Source of the DNA: Channallabes apus
Taxonomy: Eukaryota > Chordata > Actinopteri > Siluriformes > Clariidae
Assembly (NCBI GenBank): GCA_030522415.1
Contig: CM060104.1
Coordinates: 13,636,229-13,700,228, forward strand
Length of the DNA stretch: 64,000 nt
Direction of reading: 5' to 3'
This document shows, piece by piece, positions 48,101 through 60,905 of the stretch (position 1 is its first letter; each line of letters begins with the position of its first letter). A program made the position numbers and the translations under genes. Below the pieces are notes generated by a model. That model saw only the letters and a list, made by a program, of their open reading frames with translations. It made no database searches and was not told where the DNA came from.

Positions 48101-49373
48101 GCCTAAAACTGTTCATAAAGTCTTAAGTTTAAGTTTCTGAAAAGTCTAATAATTTACTTTTAAGCCATTGATATTTAACATAAGCAATTTCAGCACTGAC
48201 CTATGCGACGATATTCTATCCATCCTAGCCCTTTAATAATCCATTCATAGACCAGGTTGTTGTAGCGTGTAGCACTTCAGTGGCAAACAGAACTCCAGAG
48301 CCGAGCCTACATGTCCACATGCCTTCTTCTCACACTGTATTATATTTTAAACAAGTTATTTTAAACAAGACATATATAAAGTCCTTGAATAAGTAAATGA
48401 TTCAATTATTTGTCACATTTACCTTACAGCACAGTGAAATATATATATATATTTTTTGCATATCCCAGTTAGAAAGCTGGAGTCAGAGCGCAGTTAAGGG
48501 CCGTTCTCAAGGGCTTAACAATGAAAGCCTGGCAGTGCTGGGGTTTGATCCACCAACCTTCCGATCAGTACCACAGTAACCCTCAGCCTTAACCGACTGA
48601 GCCACCACTGGCTTAATCTGAATAAGACATTAAGGAAAACTTCTTCTATATGCTCTGTTTTTTTTGTGTTGCTTATCCACTTAAAAGCGTTAGCCTCTTT
48701 TGTTTCCGATCTCATACAAAAAGTTGTGTCCAGCTGTTTCAATCATTTTCAATGAAAAACATAATCTAACAGATGGAGATAAAAGGCAGTACTAGTGCAA
48801 GATGGGATTCATTCTCAGATGGCTTTCCATCTGTTAGGAAAGGTTTTAGGTAAATGATTTCCTAAAATAAGTGTGAACCCTAATTTGGTTGTTTTTGGTT
48901 GTTTAATTACTAAATGACAGCGTGAAGCTGTTTATCTGACTTGAGTTTTGTGAATCCTTACAGAGGAAGCAGGACAGCAAAGCACAGGCCTCACGTTTCC
49001 CCAAGCCCAAAGACGAGGGGTGGTTCCTGGTGCTGGGTGAGATAGACAAGAGAGAGCTTCTGGCCGTCAAACGAGTGGGATATGTGCGCAACCGGAACGT
49101 GACATCGGTAGCCTTCTACACACCTGAACAGACCGGGAAGTAAGTGAAACTCTCACGTGCTCAGAGCTCTACTATTGCTCCCATCCAGCATGTTACTGTA
49201 ATATTTCTGTGTGTGTGTGCCGCAGGTGTATCTACACACTCTATCTGATGAGCGACAGTTACCTGGGCTTGGATCAGCAGTACGACATCCACCTAAACGT
49301 GATTCCTGCCAGCATCGATGCCCAGGTCAACACCGAGGTCACAGATGGCATAAAAGACCTGAACTTGAAATGA
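3426..49373 (+). CDS. ascc3: ascc3 (ASC-1 complex subunit 3, Ski2-like tandem helicase), 3' part, 28 exons
   Basis: ASCC3 is a 3'-to-5' nucleic acid helicase of the Brr2/Ski2 family. It is the motor of the activating signal cointegrator complex, used in AlkBH3-dependent alkylation repair and in splitting collided ribosomes (the ASC-1/RQT complex). I placed 28 coding exons with GT-AG borders. Together they total 4323 nt in one continuous frame (1440 residues plus TGA), close to the roughly 1440 residues expected for the corresponding part of the 2202-residue human protein. Visible in order are: motifs V and VI of the N-terminal cassette; a Sec63-like region; a complete second cassette with Walker [10 protein letters not shown] (residues 586-594 of the window portion), DEIH box, motif [16 protein letters not shown], motif [14 protein letters not shown] and motif [13 protein letters not shown]; and a second Sec63-like region. 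The ATP-binding lobe of cassette 1 and the N-terminus lie upstream. No frameshift or premature stop was found. The span given includes introns; exons are listed separately. Confidence 0.97.
3730..3954 (+). CDS. ascc3: ascc3 window exon 2
   Basis: This 225-nt exon is phase 0/0, with acceptor tttatag and donor gag|gtacac. It carries helicase motif VI of cassette 1, [17 protein letters not shown], including the arginine finger used in ATP hydrolysis. It then enters the winged-helix region (LADNLSAE). Confidence 0.97.
3955..5974 (+). other. ascc3: ascc3 intron between window exons 2 and 3
   Basis: A 2.0-kb intron. The central 1 kb is a decayed Tc1-like transposon on the minus strand (4511-5553). 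The rest is AT-rich with no recognisable gene. Confidence 0.9.
4511..5553 (-). mobile_element. Tc1-like DNA transposon, inactive
   Basis: Imperfect terminal inverted repeats are visible: catgtccacaattattcata at the left and its near complement tatgaagaattttggacatg at the right. The minus strand encodes transposase pieces in more than one frame. One contains [19 protein letters not shown] followed by [14 protein letters not shown], the C-terminal end of the Tc1 DDE catalytic domain. Another contains a [13 protein letters not shown] block. The frame is broken between them. The long plus-strand reading frame across this region (4459-4947) is antisense to transposase and is not a gene. Confidence 0.82.
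5975..6094 (+). CDS. ascc3: ascc3 window exon 3
   Basis: This 120-nt exon is phase 0/0, with acceptor cctgtcag and donor cag|gtacac. It codes for [15 protein letters not shown] and then the [13 protein letters not shown] block, typical of the winged-helix domain that follows RecA2 in Brr2-type cassettes. Confidence 0.96.
6179..6343 (+). CDS. ascc3: ascc3 window exon 4
   Basis: This 165-nt exon is phase 0/0, 84 bp after the previous one; acceptor tttatag, donor gag|gtaaag. It encodes the end of the winged helix and start of the ratchet region ([18 protein letters not shown], then [18 protein letters not shown]). Confidence 0.97.
6660..7020. mobile_element. Non-autonomous Tc1-type element (MITE-like)
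   Basis: The left end reads agtttttgagaatgacac. The right end reads gtgtcattctcaaaactttt followed by ggctgtac. These are inverted repeats of each other over about 18 bp and resemble the ends of a common fish Tc1 family. The 300-bp interior has no transposase frame and contains two long T tracts, so it looks like an internal-deletion derivative. Confidence 0.7.
7130..7630 (-). mobile_element. Mariner-like transposase remnant
   Basis: On the minus strand, 7248-7448 encodes [20 protein letters not shown]. This is the YSPDL...F.LFG.LKE block of mariner-type transposases. No intact open frame or inverted termini were found. A diverged relative sharing aaggtagaaagttttct and gcaccattca-type stretches lies at 37690-38215. 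Confidence 0.7.
7791..7877 (+). CDS. ascc3: ascc3 window exon 5
   Basis: An 87-nt exon, phase 0/0; acceptor gttttccag, donor aag|gtaaaa. It encodes [20 protein letters not shown] and then KAEEFEQVK, a helical segment leading into the first Sec63-like module. Confidence 0.96.
8002..8178 (+). CDS. ascc3: ascc3 window exon 6
   Basis: A 177-nt exon, phase 0/0; acceptor tgtgcag, donor cag|gtatgt. It contains [20 protein letters not shown] and [14 protein letters not shown], at the start of the first Sec63 homology region. A CA microsatellite (8191-8214) begins 12 nt after the donor. Confidence 0.97.
8179..11334 (+). other. ascc3: ascc3 intron between window exons 6 and 7
   Basis: A 3.2-kb intron with a CA repeat at 8191-8214 and another at 11074-11094. 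The remainder is AT-rich unique sequence. No transposon ends or coding signal were identified between 8220 and 11290. Confidence 0.88.
11335..11560 (+). CDS. ascc3: ascc3 window exon 7
   Basis: A 226-nt exon, phase 0 in and phase 1 out; acceptor gtgtttag, donor atcg|gtgagt. It encodes [38 protein letters not shown] and [11 protein letters not shown], the helical core of the first Sec63-like domain. Confidence 0.97.
11561..12230 (+). other. ascc3: ascc3 intron between window exons 7 and 8
   Basis: A 670-bp intron of AT-rich unique sequence. No repeat or gene was recognised. Confidence 0.9.
12231..12385 (+). CDS. ascc3: ascc3 window exon 8
   Basis: A 155-nt exon, phase 1 in and 0 out; acceptor cctctgcag, donor cag|gtaact. 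It contains [17 protein letters not shown] and [17 protein letters not shown]. This is the transition from the helix-hairpin-helix part to the immunoglobulin-like (FN3) part of the first Sec63-like unit. Confidence 0.97.
12386..14292 (+). other. ascc3: ascc3 intron between window exons 8 and 9
   Basis: A 1.9-kb intron with a CA tract (12530-12569), a G homopolymer around 12703-12719 and another CA tract (14159-14181). The part 12960-14110 is non-repetitive with moderate GC content and no open frame that matches a known protein. Confidence 0.88.
14293..14391 (+). CDS. ascc3: ascc3 window exon 9
   Basis: A 99-nt exon, phase 0/0; acceptor ccctcag, donor cag|gtaggc. It encodes [20 protein letters not shown], from the immunoglobulin-like part of the first Sec63 homology unit. 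Confidence 0.96.
14392..15257 (+). other. ascc3: ascc3 intron between window exons 9 and 10
   Basis: An 866-bp intron. Roughly 14770-15215 is a common teleost interspersed repeat, described separately. The first 370 bp show nothing recognisable. Confidence 0.88.
14770..15215. repeat. Teleost interspersed repeat, probably a non-autonomous DNA transposon
   Basis: The left part carries tacttttcacgtatctgtact-like and actccactacat-like stretches (ctccactacatcctacgaca, ctgtactttctacttcacta). The right part carries agtacttgagtaaatgtaaa and attcaagtacagg. The gtactt.../...aagtac motifs at opposite ends suggest inverted termini. No coding capacity is visible. The class assignment is tentative. Confidence 0.5.
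15258..15426 (+). CDS. ascc3: ascc3 window exon 10
   Basis: A 169-nt exon, phase 0 in and 1 out; acceptor tctcag, donor acag|gtggtt. It encodes [37 protein letters not shown] and [14 protein letters not shown]. This is the end of the first Sec63-like unit and the linker to the second helicase cassette. Confidence 0.97.
15556..15776 (+). CDS. ascc3: ascc3 window exon 11 (Walker A of cassette 2)
   Basis: A 221-nt exon, phase 1 in and 0 out; acceptor tttgcag, donor aag|gtctgt. It holds the Q-like motif region ([16 protein letters not shown]) and Walker A/motif [10 protein letters not shown] with the ATP-binding lysine, followed by [14 protein letters not shown]. The intact motif is consistent with an active C-terminal cassette. 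Confidence 0.97.
15777..16684 (+). other. ascc3: ascc3 intron between window exons 11 and 12
   Basis: A 908-bp AT-rich intron with a poly-A tract near 16194-16213. No repeat family or gene was recognised. Confidence 0.9.
16685..16770 (+). CDS. ascc3: ascc3 window exon 12
   Basis: An 86-nt exon, phase 0 in and 2 out; acceptor ttacag, donor aa|gtaagt. It carries motif Ia, [14 protein letters not shown], then [12 protein letters not shown]. Confidence 0.97.
16869..17035 (+). CDS. ascc3: ascc3 window exon 13 (DEIH box)
   Basis: A 167-nt exon, phase 2 in and 1 out; acceptor tgtgtag, donor ctcg|gtaaat. It encodes [10 protein letters not shown], motif Ib [11 protein letters not shown] and Walker B/motif [11 protein letters not shown]. 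The aspartate and glutamate for magnesium coordination and hydrolysis are present. Confidence 0.97.
17198..17343 (+). CDS. ascc3: ascc3 window exon 14 (motif III)
   Basis: A 146-nt exon, phase 1 in and 0 out; acceptor cgcatag, donor cag|gtctgt. It encodes [16 protein letters not shown] and motif III with its flank, [19 protein letters not shown]. Confidence 0.97.
17344..17995 (+). other. ascc3: ascc3 intron between window exons 14 and 15
   Basis: A 652-bp intron. About 17540-17920 is non-repetitive and GC-richer than most introns here and is flagged as a possible regulatory block. A CT tract (17944-17985) serves as an unusually long pyrimidine tract just before the next acceptor. Confidence 0.85.
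17996..18116 (+). CDS. ascc3: ascc3 window exon 15
   Basis: A 121-nt exon, phase 0 in and 1 out; acceptor ccttcag, donor caag|gtacag. It encodes [19 protein letters not shown] and [17 protein letters not shown], linking the RecA1 and RecA2 lobes of cassette 2. Confidence 0.97.
18117..18601 (+). other. ascc3: ascc3 intron between window exons 15 and 16
   Basis: A 485-bp intron of unique sequence. A CA tract (18544-18568) lies immediately upstream of the acceptor. Confidence 0.9.
18602..18744 (+). CDS. ascc3: ascc3 window exon 16 (motif IV)
   Basis: A 143-nt exon, phase 1 in and 0 out; acceptor cttttag, donor gag|gtcagc. It encodes [20 protein letters not shown] (motif IV) and then [15 protein letters not shown]. 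Confidence 0.97.
18745..21378 (+). other. ascc3: ascc3 intron between window exons 16 and 17
   Basis: A 2.6-kb intron with GT tracts at 20099-20122 and 20523-20543 and a CT tract at 20711-20734. No transposon was recognised. The rest is unique sequence, with a slightly GC-richer part at 20560-20700. Confidence 0.85.
21379..21516 (+). CDS. ascc3: ascc3 window exon 17
   Basis: A 138-nt exon, phase 0/0; acceptor ttgcttag, donor cag|gtactt. It encodes [20 protein letters not shown] and [20 protein letters not shown], in RecA2 of cassette 2. Confidence 0.97.
21624..21744 (+). CDS. ascc3: ascc3 window exon 18 (motif V)
   Basis: A 121-nt exon, phase 0 in and 1 out; acceptor ttataag, donor acag|gtaaca. 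It encodes motif [21 protein letters not shown], followed by [18 protein letters not shown]. Confidence 0.97.
21830..21962 (+). CDS. ascc3: ascc3 window exon 19 (motif VI)
   Basis: A 133-nt exon, phase 1 in and 2 out; acceptor cctgcag, donor tccag|gtgagt. It encodes motif [20 protein letters not shown], and [16 protein letters not shown]. The acceptor lies in an exact 11-bp direct repeat. The second copy gives another AG at 21840, but using it would remove 11 nt and shift the frame, so the first AG is chosen. Confidence 0.96.
22003..22127 (+). mobile_element. RTE-type LINE 3' end
   Basis: The segment reads gaagaggatgcagaggatag, ggaggcagatgattcgctgt, cgacccctgaaagggaacag and ccgaaagac, ending in a GAA-rich tail. 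This is the characteristic 3' end of a widespread fish RTE/Expander-like non-LTR retrotransposon. It is 5'-truncated and makes up more than half of the 224-bp intron 21963-22186. Confidence 0.72.
22187..22312 (+). CDS. ascc3: ascc3 window exon 20
   Basis: A 126-nt exon, phase 2 in and 2 out; acceptor gtgtgtag, donor ccccag|gtatgt. It encodes [18 protein letters not shown] and [16 protein letters not shown], the winged-helix part of cassette 2. Confidence 0.97.
22638..24258 (-). mobile_element. Tc1-like transposon with complete ends, frameshifted transposase
   Basis: The element starts cagtggtgtgaaaaactatt and ends with the matching inverted repeat aatagtttttcacaccactg. Both sides are flanked by TA, the usual Tc1 target. 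On the minus strand a transposase starts at 23881 ([20 protein letters not shown]) with the paired-type helix-turn-helix region, then the frame breaks after SGRPT. A second frame (ending 23206) continues with [23 protein letters not shown] and [12 protein letters not shown], the first catalytic aspartates. The rest of the DDE region ([12 protein letters not shown]) is in another frame. Compared with the copy at 63192, there is a 4-bp insertion at the first break. It is non-autonomous as it stands. Confidence 0.92.
25364..25425. repeat. Near-perfect 26-bp inverted repeat (hairpin)
   Basis: The left arm is atttttttt + aagagaactcctctagct. The right arm is agctaaaggagttctctt + aaaaaaat. The arms pair over about 26 bp with one mismatch and one extra T, and the loop is only 9 nt. 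No coding signal surrounds it. It could be a local palindromic duplication, the core of a small MITE, or a transcribed hairpin within ascc3 pre-mRNA. Confidence 0.85.
26128..26262. repeat. Common fish interspersed repeat fragment
   Basis: It contains catttggcagactctcttat and ccagagcgacttacaaaaag, a phrase repeated very widely in fish genomes. No coding potential is visible and the class is uncertain. Confidence 0.6.
27800..28370 (+). mobile_element. Tc1-type transposon fragment (5' and N-terminal part)
   Basis: It begins with a Tc1-terminus-like phrase (tagtgccttccaaatgtatt). From 28070 it follows the N-terminal, DNA-binding part of a fish Tc1-like transposase gene: acaaattattgggctgcatc, ggatagtgagaaaccatcaa, cacctggtgaaattgcatgg. 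Stops and indels are frequent. The matching C-terminal part of the same family occurs at 2270-3250. Confidence 0.62.
29573..30680 (+). mobile_element. Tc1-like transposon with both ends, inactive
   Basis: The left end caaaaggtagtaccgcctct and the right end (complement caaaagttagtaccccatct) form inverted repeats. These continue inward to atctgatcatagcag on both sides, about 70 bp each. A transposase-like start at 29943 gives [20 protein letters not shown] and SGKGYKTIP, followed by [15 protein letters not shown] and [11 protein letters not shown] in the same general order as other Tc1 proteins, with several stops. At about 1.1 kb it is shorter than a full element, and the catalytic C-terminus is deleted. 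Confidence 0.85.
31034..31145 (+). CDS. ascc3: ascc3 window exon 21
   Basis: A 112-nt exon, phase 2 in and 0 out; acceptor atacttag, donor gag|gtatgt. It encodes [20 protein letters not shown] and [17 protein letters not shown], in the winged-helix/ratchet region of cassette 2. Confidence 0.96.
31146..31854 (+). other. ascc3: ascc3 intron between window exons 21 and 22
   Basis: A 709-bp AT-rich intron with nothing recognisable beyond a short TA run near 31793-31804. Confidence 0.9.
31855..31989 (+). CDS. ascc3: ascc3 window exon 22
   Basis: A 135-nt exon, phase 0/0; acceptor tgtgcag, donor tcg|gtgagt. It encodes [28 protein letters not shown] and ELLSILS, leading into the second Sec63-like region. 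Confidence 0.97.
33477..33519. repeat. AC microsatellite
   Basis: A pure AC dinucleotide run of about 43 bp. Confidence 0.97.
36264..36587 (+). repeat. tRNA-derived fish SINE, plus orientation
   Basis: The head carries an A-box-like tggtgtagtggttagc (from 36275) and a B-box-like gggttcgattcc (from 36317). These are followed by the conserved body ggagtttgcatgttctccct and gtccaaaggcatgcag and a GATG-repeat tail. It is a Pol III-type retroposon of the Mermaid-like kind common in fish. The middle of the 3' body differs from the copy at 36638, so part may be replaced or deleted. Confidence 0.8.
36638..37004 (-). repeat. tRNA-derived fish SINE, minus orientation, longer copy
   Basis: The minus strand reads, in order, an A-box-like gtgtagtggttagccctgtc, a B-box-like gggttcgattcc (seemingly duplicated, with a second cgattcccgtc 20 bp on), the body tgcatggagtttgcatgttc, a CA-rich spacer and the tail gcggtatagaaaatgaatga. 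It points toward the copy at 36264, and together they make an inverted pair. Confidence 0.83.
37690..38215 (-). mobile_element. Mariner-like transposon remnant
   Basis: It shares aaggtagaaagttttct, ccaggaactcctttaa and gcaccattca-type stretches with the element at 7130-7630, in the same order and orientation. It is heavily decayed, with no recognisable open frame. Confidence 0.6.
38356..38580 (+). CDS. ascc3: ascc3 window exon 23
   Basis: A 225-nt exon, phase 0/0; acceptor gtgttcag, donor cag|gttagt. It encodes [39 protein letters not shown] and [14 protein letters not shown], the helical first part of the second Sec63-like domain. Confidence 0.97.
40560..41500 (+). mobile_element. IS630/Tc1-mariner-type transposon remnant
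   Basis: Phrases typical of a widespread fish family are present in order: gggctcaggaacaccttgat, cagtgcccgtgacatgggta, ttttccagcaggacaat, tagaccggcctgctcgctcc (the SPDL-like catalytic region), ttgtctccagtgtccaaatg, and the terminal ctgtcccaacttttttgaaa. Large internal deletions and many stops are visible. A T homopolymer of 26 (41315-41340) has expanded inside it. Confidence 0.72.
41582..41860 (+). mobile_element. Tc1-like transposase fragment
   Basis: It reads ttaccaccaaaa-like phrasing, then cgtcatttacctggggaaga, tcaggatgcactatgggaag and tgatgctctgggcaatgttc. This corresponds to the central DDE region of a common fish Tc1 transposase. The short plus frame at 41699-41890 is the degraded remains of this protein. 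No termini were found. Confidence 0.65.
41889..42530. repeat. Teleost interspersed repeat
   Basis: It carries ttttatttgtatagcgcttt, caaggaaaaactccctgaga, aaaccttgagaggaaccaga and ggtccggagggcagag, all phrases of a high-copy teleost repeat. No coding capacity is evident and the class is not certain. A short second piece is at 43890-44000. Confidence 0.62.
42807..42855. repeat. AC/AT compound microsatellite
   Basis: An AC run passes directly into an AT run, about 48 bp in total. Confidence 0.95.
43642..43793 (+). CDS. ascc3: ascc3 window exon 24
   Basis: A 152-nt exon, phase 0 in and 2 out; acceptor tcctgcag, donor ttcag|gtgagt. It encodes [20 protein letters not shown] and [19 protein letters not shown], in the second Sec63-like domain. 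Confidence 0.97.
43890..44000. repeat. Second fragment of the 41889-42530 repeat family
   Basis: It shares a diverged version of the phrase aaccagactcaa...ggaaccca...ccgggtaaaac with 42080-42135. It is short and degraded. Confidence 0.45.
44018..44460. mobile_element. Tc1/mariner-type deletion derivative
   Basis: The left end (tactgtgcagaagtcttgtg) and the complement of the right end (gactgtaccacaaaaatcct) are loosely inverted. The interior has atagttctccaggcttcctg, like the antisense of a fish Tc1-type transposase gene, but is only about 440 bp long, so it is non-autonomous. Confidence 0.5.
45113..45160. repeat. CT microsatellite
   Basis: A CT dinucleotide run with one interruption, passing into a short CA run. 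Confidence 0.93.
45407..45557 (+). CDS. ascc3: ascc3 window exon 25
   Basis: A 151-nt exon, phase 2 in and 0 out; acceptor acaacag, donor cag|gtaaca. It encodes [35 protein letters not shown] and [10 protein letters not shown]. It includes a glycine-rich loop in a part of the protein that is less conserved in vertebrates. Confidence 0.95.
45558..47761 (+). other. ascc3: ascc3 intron between window exons 25 and 26
   Basis: A 2.2-kb intron. The block 45840-46220 is the GC-richest non-coding part of the ascc3 introns, has no repeat signature, and is flagged as a possible regulatory element. A 28-bp remnant of a SINE head lies at 47295-47322. Elsewhere nothing was recognised. Confidence 0.87.
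47295..47322 (-). repeat. SINE 5'-head fragment
   Basis: The segment is the complement of the tRNA-like SINE start (cagcacggtggtgtagtggt and taccac), matching the heads at 36264 and 36638. Only the first 28 bp remain. Confidence 0.6.
47762..47968 (+). CDS. ascc3: ascc3 window exon 26
   Basis: A 207-nt exon, phase 0/0; acceptor tcatcag, donor aga|gtgaga. It encodes [39 protein letters not shown] and GRQR, entering the immunoglobulin-like end of the second Sec63 unit. An internal GAG|GTGAGT matches the donor consensus at 47797/47798. The reading beyond it fits the family, so the downstream donor is used. A CA tract starts 8 nt after the real donor. Confidence 0.94.
47969..48963 (+). other. ascc3: ascc3 intron between window exons 26 and 27
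   Basis: A 995-bp intron with a CA tract (47976-47998) and a fish interspersed repeat (48425-48620). The rest is unremarkable. Confidence 0.9.
48425..48620. repeat. Fish interspersed repeat
   Basis: It contains gctggagtcagagcgcagtt, aagggcttaacaatgaaagc, tggcagtgctggggtttgat and aaccgactgagccaccactg, phrases of a repeat found many times in fish genomes. An AT run of about 14 bp lies inside it. The class was not determined. Confidence 0.6.
48964..49139 (+). CDS. ascc3: ascc3 window exon 27
   Basis: A 176-nt exon, phase 0 in and 2 out; acceptor ccttacag, donor aa|gtaagt. It encodes [36 protein letters not shown] and [10 protein letters not shown], the beta-sandwich end of the second Sec63-like domain. 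Confidence 0.97.
49226..49373 (+). CDS. ascc3: ascc3 last coding exon
   Basis: 148 nt including the TGA stop at 49371-49373, phase 2 in. It encodes [32 protein letters not shown] and a short tail ending DLNLK, like the human C-terminus. A GT repeat (49208-49219) takes the place of a pyrimidine tract before the acceptor gccgcag. Confidence 0.97.
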
Positions 49374-51323
49374 CCTCTTATCCAGTGACACTACACACAT
49401 GCTGGCTGTCTCCATTTGCCACATGTGTGATGGTGGCACAGCCCAGTTTTTCCAGGGAAGGTCTTGTAGAGATCAATACAGTGGACCAGGAAGAGACAAC
49501 TATGTAATAAACTTCTACTAATACATAGCACTGCTTAAAAATGGAGCACATTATGGTGGTGTTAGAATGCTTGCTTAATTAAGTGTTTGAGCCACATGTG
49601 TAAAGTGAGCAAAGCTCAAAGTGGTGGGTGGAACTCGCTTGAACAGGAGGTTAGGAATTCTGAACAGGTGTGTGAAACATGCTCCTCTGTGAAGGTCTGA
49701 GATCTGCCAGGCTGTCCCATCTGGTTTGTGATATCCGGTCTTCCTCTCTCCCCTTTTCCTCCACCTGTCTTCACCACTGTGCACTGAAAAGCCTCTGGGA
49801 CATACAGGTGCCAATTAAATGTAGGACAGTTTACAGTTAGTCAAGGCGGGGGGACAAAACATTTAGGAAAAAAAAATTGGTTTAAGAACTTACATGTGTT
49901 TGTGTATAAAGTTTTGTTGCTCCAGATCATTTTTGAATGATGTCTGCCCCTTGAATATTTTGTTTGCCTTCAGGAAAAATAAAAATACATGTGATTGCAG
50001 ATGAATGTGTTTAATGGTCGTCTTTTGACTTCCTCTATTGTGTTCCAGAACAACACACTGAGCAGATGTTCATATGGTTTTACTTTCTTTTTTTTCCCCC
50101 AGACACAGCTATTTTCCTTATTATTTGTGCAAGAGTTTGTTGGAATGTTGATGTTAAGTGAACAGAACATGTTTATTACACAATTAAAAACTTCCACGTT
50201 ATCTTCCTGCTCTGTCGTGCATCAACTTCATAGTCTCTTCATATTCCCAGTATTTAATCACCTTTAATCACATCAACACTATTTATTTTATCTCTTTGCT
50301 TTAGATTTGCTTTGGCAGACTCGTACAGAATCATCTTAAACCTGTTCTTGTTTAATTATTGATCTGAATTAATAAATAAAATGGGAAATAACCTGGAAGT
50401 TTGCTTGACAGGGATTAAAGTGTGCTCTTTATCTTCTGCTCAGTGTTAATAGCGTTATTCATTCTGTCTCTAGCTGAAGCTGGTGTGTTCATTTTCCTTT
50501 CCTGCTGTGGGGTTTGTGTGCCAGTTTTGAAGATCAGCAACATGGTGTGTGTGTGTGAGAGAGAGAGAGAGAGTCACATACTTGAGTGAACGTGTTTAAT
50601 AGTCTGTAGCATTTTATTCTGTATTACTAATAATAATAATAATAATAATAATAATCTAAAACAGATAAATAAGGAGACATGTCTAATGCAGTAAAGGACA
50701 TTTCTGGAGACTAATTGCCACATCGGATTAATGTGCTAAATATTTTCAATCGTGTGTAGGTGAGCTGAGTTTATGTTAATTTGAAATTACAATGTTACGC
50801 CATTATATTGTGTGTTTTGGTGTCTTGTGGTAATGAATGCAAATATCACCGCCTCGTTACGCCTAATTAAAACATTTAAGTCTGAAAAACCGAGCACTAT
50901 GTATCATTTAATTCCTCATTTCTCTCTCTCTGTTTTCTGAACGCTGATATGTTTCGAATCGCTTCTGAAATCCTCCATATTTTGGACTATTTTCGCTTGT
51001 TCTCTTTCTCCGCCGACGCCGTTTAATTAGCAGTAAATTCGGGCTTTAGGAAAAGGTGAAAGCGGCGCGGTGGGCTCGTGCTCAGCGCGCTTCCGCCCTC
51101 ATTTACTCAGCTCGCTCCCTGCAGGTGATTTCCTATTAAAGGAGCCATCCGTATCGAAACAGCACATAGACCGCGGGTGAGGAGGAGAGGAAGCTCCAAT
51201 TTATTCACATAATCACTGCTTCTGGAGCTGCCTCCTCAAACACTGCTATTGATGACTGGAGGAGAATGCACAAATTAAATACTCCTTCATGTAACCCTTT
51301 TTTAAGCATTTACCAAGCGAGAG

Positions 51324-51357
<34 letters not shown>

Positions 51358-52150
51358 CGTTTTTTTTTCTTCTGAAAAACACAATAAATCTACATTTAAG
51401 AATTCCAATTATATAAGGAAATTGTGTACATCTAACCTACTTTATGCACAGGATGTTAATGTAACACGTTGTATACAGGACATTTTAGTACAGTTCGTTA
51501 GAAATAACCTTAAATACATTCTCGGTTTGTTCACGTTTAATTATCATACTTTTTTATTATTATTTCCATGTAACAGATTTTACAAAAAAATAGCTTGGTT
51601 GTAAACATGCATGTATGTTTGCTATTAAAAAAATAATCTTTACTCCAACAAGGGAAATAGAAATTGTAAATAGAAAATTATTTGAAAATGATTTTAAATG
51701 TATAGCCTTTACACTATACTATACACCACATATATATCGGAAAAAGTGAAGAGTGCTATAAGGCTTGGTATATTTGTCGCTGAATTAAAAGATATATTTG
51801 GCACTTTAATGTCTAATCTGTTTGAAAAGTGAAAGGTCATTTGTTTGTTTTTGTTTTTTTTCTTTTTTTAATAAATGTAAATGTAAGTCTATTCTAACAT
51901 TTGCTGCATTAATATTTTCAGCAGTATACATTTGTATATTTAGGCCTTAGAAATTAGGAAGGCCTATTAACTGATTTTATATATAATAGCCTACATAAAT
52001 AGGCACGCCTCTTACTGAAGATAATAGTAAAATATCAGAGGGTTGACATTAGCATGGTGACCTACAGGTCTACACACCTAAATATATATTCAATATATAG
52101 TCGTGCCTTGTTATTATCTGTAAGGGTCAAAGGTTAGCATTTCTACCAAA
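49374..52150 (+). other. ascc3 3' UTR and ascc3-sim1 intergenic region
   Basis: After the ascc3 stop come three possible polyadenylation signals and then AT-rich sequence with GA (50558-50573), AAT (50626-50654) and AT (51325-51352) simple repeats. The block 50980-51240 is GC-richer and non-repetitive and may be regulatory. No additional gene was seen between the two genes. Confidence 0.8.
49506..49511 (+). promoter_or_regulatory. ascc3: Candidate ascc3 polyadenylation signal
   Basis: AATAAA lies 133 bp after the stop codon. Further AATAAA hexamers are at 49978-49983 and within 50371-50380, so the 3' UTR could be about 0.15, 0.6 or 1 kb. Which is used cannot be told from sequence alone. Confidence 0.5.
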
Positions 52151-52289
52151 TCCACATTTCACTCCGGCCGTCGACATGCTGCTGTCCTATAGGAGCGCAG
52201 GCGCGAGCTCGAGCTAGCCAATGAGAGCAGGGGCGGTAGCAAGACAACGGTGGAGGCGGGGCTTTCCTCAGGCTCAACTAGAGAGTTTG

Positions 52290-52290
<1 letters not shown>
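52150..52290 (+). promoter_or_regulatory. sim1: Candidate sim1 promoter (CCAAT and GC boxes)
   Basis: This is a short CpG-rich stretch about 1 kb before the sim1 start codon. It contains a CCAAT box (gccaatgag, 52217), a GGGGCGG box (52230) and a gaggcggggc box (52253), and no TATA box. The order and spacing suggest initiation near 52280-52320. This is inference from motifs only. Confidence 0.55.
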
Positions 52291-60046
<7,756 letters not shown>

Positions 60047-60639
60047 TGAGTATGCTGTTTGTTATTTATTTGGTTCTCTTCTAGTTTTATCAAATAAACA
60101 ATTAAGGATGTCCTCTATCTGTACGTAATTTCTAAAGCAATGATAAGACGTTTTTTTATTTCATTGTAGGTGATGTGAAGGCATCTTCAGTTTGATGCCA
60201 ATATGGTACACTCTATTTAGGGGGTAATAAACAATTAAGTTAAAAGATGAAGAATTCATGTAGCTGAAATATATTGTTCTCTTTTCTGTTGTTTACATAT
60301 AATTAATGACAGAAAGATCATTAGATTGAGTTAGGTGAAGTAATTTGTTTTGTATAGGCTTCTGTGATTGCATAAATGTTATGCTTGATGTCAAACTGAT
60401 GAATTAGAGTCTAATCAGGAAAATCATAATGTTACATAAACCTCAGAGCTTTACCGTTGTTATCGGGGACATGTCTAATTAATTTGGACTTTGCTCAAAA
60501 TTTAGCTGAATGTCGAGCTAGAATAAGGTTGTTTACAAATATCAATTTCGTGGCCACTTACTTTCTTAGCACATACAGTAGAAAAAGACAGACTTCTCAC
60601 TCTCTCTCTAGAGAGATAGATAAGACATTCTTTCTCGTA

Positions 60640-60905
60640 CCTGAAACTTTTGCACAGTGTAAAAATCTCGGGTACGAGCAAATAAATGCCTTCAAGAAAA
60701 GAACTGAATAAATTATAAAGTCCAGTAAACCGTAATTAAATAAACTATGTCAGTATTTGGTGTGACAACACTTTGAGAACCCTTTAGTCTCAGGAACAAT
60801 TTGTGAAGTTTTATAAGGAAGTTTGACTAAGCATCCTGCAGAACCAGCCACAGTTCTTCTGCGGAATTTGAACCTGCTTCTTTTTTGCATGCAAAATGTA
60901 GCAGC
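60640..60905. mobile_element. Fragment of a Tc1/mariner-type element (antisense)
   Basis: It holds cctgaaacttttgcacagtg, a typical fish transposon terminus, then tatttggtgtgacaacactt and agccacagttcttctgcgga, the antisense strand of a common fish transposase gene. It is short, with no open frame. Confidence 0.6.
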
